Shown here one piece after another: positions 4,260-6,113 of a DNA stretch of 6,113 nucleotides. Each line of letters starts with the position of its first letter. The stretch's first letter is position 1. The stretch is from contig JAGPGI010000177.1 in the NCBI GenBank assembly GCA_018056045.1, forward strand, positions 1 to 6,113. The letters run 5' to 3'. The notes beneath the pieces are model-generated. The model was not told the origin of the DNA, searched no databases, and was given only the letters and a program-made list of their open reading frames with translations. The stretch comes from Paracoccus sp. (in: a-proteobacteria) (GTDB lineage: Bacteria > Pseudomonadota > Alphaproteobacteria > Rhodobacterales > Rhodobacteraceae). Position numbers and translations under genes: made by a program.

Positions 4260-5741
4260 TTACCACCAGCGCGAGGGTTTCGCCGTGAAGCCTGCCGCAG
4301 ATTCGAGGCTGTGCGCAAGGTTCAACAGACCGGCTTCGTCCCAAGGCCGCCCGATGAGTTGCATGCCCAGCGGCAGGCCCTGCTTATCCAGCCCCACTGG
4401 CACCGAGATTCCCGGCAGACCGGCAAGGTTCACGGTGACGGTGAACACGTCCAGCAGATACATCTCGACCGGGTCCTTGCCCGACATCTCGCCCAGACCG
4501 AATGCGGCGCTGGGGGTGGCCGGGGTCAGGATCGCATCGACGCCGCTGGCATAGGCCTGATCGAAATCGCGCTTGATCAGCGCCCGGACACGGCGGGCGC
4601 GGTTGTAATAAGCGTCGTAAAAGCCCGCCGACAGCACATAGGTGCCGATCATGATCCGGCGCTGCACTTCGGGGCCGAAACCCTGGGCGCGGCTCTTTTC
4701 ATACATCTCGACCACGCCATCGCCCGCGCCCAGCTTTGCGCGATGGCCATAGCGCACGCCGTCATAGCGCGCGAGGTTCGAGGACGCCTCGGCCGGGGCA
4801 ATGACGTAATACGCGGGCAGCGCGTATTTCGTATGCGGCAAGCTGATATCGACGATCTCGGCGCCGGCATCGCGCAGCATCTCGGCGGCCTGCCGCCAGA
4901 GCGCATCGATTTCATCTGACATACCGTCCATGCGGTATTCGCGCGGAATGCCGATTTTCTTGCCGCGAATGTCGCCGGTCAGCGCGGCCTCATAGTCGGG
5001 GATCTCGCGCTCGGCGCTGGTCGAATCCTTGGGATCGACCGAGGCCATCGCCCCCAGCATGATCGCCGCGTCGCGGACAGTCTTGGTCATCGGCCCGGCC
5101 TGATCCAGCGAACTGGCAAAAGCGATGACGCCCCAGCGGCTGACGCGGCCATAGGTCGGCTTCAGCCCCACCGTGCCGGTGAATGCCGCAGGCTGGCGGA
5201 TCGAGCCGCCGGTATCGGTGCCGGTCGCCGCCAGACACAGATCGGCCGCCACCGCCGCCGCCGAACCGCCCGAGGAGCCGCCCGGCGTCAGCTGCCGGCC
5301 GTCCACCTTCCACGGGTTCACGACCGGGCCGTAACAGGCGGTTTCATTCGACGAGCCCATGGCGAATTCATCCATGCTGAGCTTGCCCAGCATGACCGCG
5401 CCCGCGTCCCACAGGTTCTGGGTCACGGTCGATTCATATTGCGGCAAAAAGCCGTCAAGGATGCGGCTTGCCGCCTGCGAGGGCACATTTTTTGTGCAGA
5501 ACAGATCCTTGATGCCCAGGGGAATGCCGCACATGGCGGGCGCATCGCCGGCCTGAATGCGGGCATCCGCCGCCACCGCCATGGCGCGCGCCTGATCCGG
5601 CGTGCGGTGACTATAGGCGTTCAGCGCGTCGGCGCCCTCGATGGCGCCAAGGCAGGCCTCGGTCAGATCAAGGCTGGTGAAATCGCCCTTGCGCAGCCCG
5701 TCGCGGGCGGCGGCAATGCTCAGTTTGTTCAGATCGCTCAT
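4260..5741 (-). CDS. gatA: Asp-tRNA(Asn)/Glu-tRNA(Gln) amidotransferase subunit A
   Basis: GatA is the glutaminase subunit of GatCAB. It frees ammonia from glutamine, which GatB uses to convert Glu-tRNAGln to Gln-tRNAGln and/or Asp-tRNAAsn to Asn-tRNAAsn (established). The 493 residues are full length and show the amidase signature: K78 in [10 protein letters not shown], cis-Ser S156 in [12 protein letters not shown], and nucleophile S180 in [11 protein letters not shown], the Ser-cisSer-Lys triad spaced as in known Gat[20 protein letters not shown] and [12 protein letters not shown] are further family landmarks. The ATG at 5741 overlaps the gatC stop as ATGA, so translation is probably coupled. 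gatB is not in the window. No anomalies seen. Confidence 0.98.
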   Translation of the reverse strand: MSDLNKLSIAAARDGLRKGDFTSLDLTEACLGAIEGADALNAYSHRTPDQARAMAVAADARIQAGDAPAMCGIPLGIKDLFCTKNVPSQAASRILDGFLPQYESTVTQNLWDAGAVMLGKLSMDEFAMGSSNETACYGPVVNPWKVDGRQLTPGGSSGGSAAAVAADLCLAATGTDTGGSIRQPAAFTGTVGLKPTYGRVSRWGVIAFASSLDQAGPMTKTVRDAAIMLGAMASVDPKDSTSAEREIPDYEAALTGDIRGKKIGIPREYRMDGMSDEIDALWRQAAEMLRDAGAEIVDISLPHTKYALPAYYVIAPAEASSNLARYDGVRYGHRAKLGAGDGVVEMYEKSRAQGFGPEVQRRIMIGTYVLSAGFYDAYYNRARRVRALIKRDFDQAYASGVDAILTPATPSAAFGLGEMSGKDPVEMYLLDVFTVTVNLAGLPGISVPVGLDKQGLPLGMQLIGRPWDEAGLLNLAHSLESAAGFTAKPSRWW

Positions 5742-6025
5742 TCCACCACCTTCGGCACGGCAAAGAAGCCCTCGCGCGCATCGGGCGCATTCTTCAGGAT
5801 CAGGTCCTTCATCTCGCCATCGGTGACGATATCGGCGCGCCGTTTCAACCGCATCGGTTCGACGCCGGTCATCGGCTCGATGCCTTCGACATCGACCTCG
5901 TTCAGCTGCTCCATGAAATGCAGGATGCTGTTGAGTTCCTGCGCGAGCGCCGGCAGGTCCGCGTCATCGACCGCAATCCGCGCCAGATGCGCGACCTTGC
6001 GGGCTTCATCCTCAGTGATCGCCAT
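5738..6025 (-). CDS. gatC: Asp-tRNA(Asn)/Glu-tRNA(Gln) amidotransferase subunit C
   Basis: GatC is the small subunit that wraps around GatA and GatB and stabilises the complex. The 95-residue protein has the usual family length and motifs: [16 protein letters not shown] at the N-terminus, a central [22 protein letters not shown], and a C-terminal [18 protein letters not shown] chose the ATG at 6025 because AAAGGAG precedes it at good spacing and the N-terminus then aligns with the family; an in-frame ATG at 6085 would add an unlikely Ala/Pro-rich extension. It is the first gene of the gatC-gatA-lipoprotein-amidase run. Confidence 0.97.
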   Translation of the reverse strand: MAITEDEARKVAHLARIAVDDADLPALAQELNSILHFMEQLNEVDVEGIEPMTGVEPMRLKRRADIVTDGEMKDLILKNAPDAREGFFAVPKVVE

Positions 6026-6048
6026 GGTGGCTCCTTTCGCTTGGGCGG

Positions 6049-6077
6049 GTTTTACCGGGGCGGCCGGGGCGGGGCAA
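6049..6077 (-). promoter_or_regulatory. Candidate promoter of gatC operon
   Basis: On the minus strand TTGCCC (6077-6072) is followed after exactly 17 bases by TAAAAC (6054-6049). Each element matches 4 of 6 positions of the housekeeping sigma-70 consensus. The -10 lies about 24 bases before the gatC ATG and leaves room for a short leader with the AAAGGAG ribosome binding site. The surroundings are extremely GC-rich, so this TAAAA stretch stands out. Confidence 0.4.
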
Positions 6078-6113
6078 GCGCGCAAGGCCGGTGCCGCGCG
6101 GGAACTTTACGCC

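Noticed and set aside
4238..4318. Upstream in-frame ATG extending the lipoprotein gene by 27 residues
   Set aside because: It would overlap the end of gatA and place an Arg-rich stretch ahead of the signal peptide; the ATG at 4237 has a good GGAG site and gives a normal lipobox.

Overview
This window is GC-rich DNA from an alphaproteobacterium, most likely a Rhodobacterales member such as Paracoccus, Rhodobacter or a close relative. The main clue is a small DUF1127 gene followed directly by a tandem array of hairpins whose loops carry CCTCCTCCC. That is the hallmark of the CcsR/'cuckoo' sRNA family described in Rhodobacter sphaeroides. The species assignment is an inference.

Layout from left to right. 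(1) 1-1004, minus strand: an Mrp/ApbC (NBP35-type) Fe-S cluster carrier ATPase, cut by the left window edge. (2) 1005-1333: an AT-richer divergent intergenic region with candidate promoter elements and a spaced inverted repeat. (3) 1334-1558, plus strand: a 74-residue DUF1127 protein, the likely counterpart of the RNA-binding protein CcaF1. (4) 1570-2242, plus strand: sixteen consecutive stem-loops that group into eight two-hairpin sRNA units about 70-75 nt long, ending in an intrinsic terminator. This is the centre of interest. R. sphaeroides has four such sRNAs; this locus has eight, with clear signs of recent 83-bp duplication. (5) 2278-3054, plus strand: rlmJ, a 23S rRNA adenine-N6 methyltransferase. 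(6) 3039-6025, minus strand: a compact run of gatC, gatA, an excalibur-like lipoprotein and an AmpD/AmiD-like N-acetylmuramoyl-L-alanine amidase, with ATGA and TTGA start/stop overlaps.

How the parts fit together. The DUF1127 gene and the hairpin array are probably one transcript. It would start in the 1005-1333 region, be processed in the short linkers between units, and stop at 2243-2250. The loops are C-rich and resemble the anti-Shine-Dalgarno sequence of 16S rRNA, so the mature RNAs could pair with purine-rich ribosome binding sites or sequester other regulators. The stems change sequence from unit to unit while pairing is kept and the loop stays nearly constant, which argues strongly for function as RNA. 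The gatCA part makes Gln-tRNAGln and/or Asn-tRNAAsn together with a GatB encoded elsewhere. The two downstream genes are envelope-related and probably share its transcript. Long open frames across the hairpin array are artefacts of the CCT/GGA triplet repeats and are not annotated as genes.
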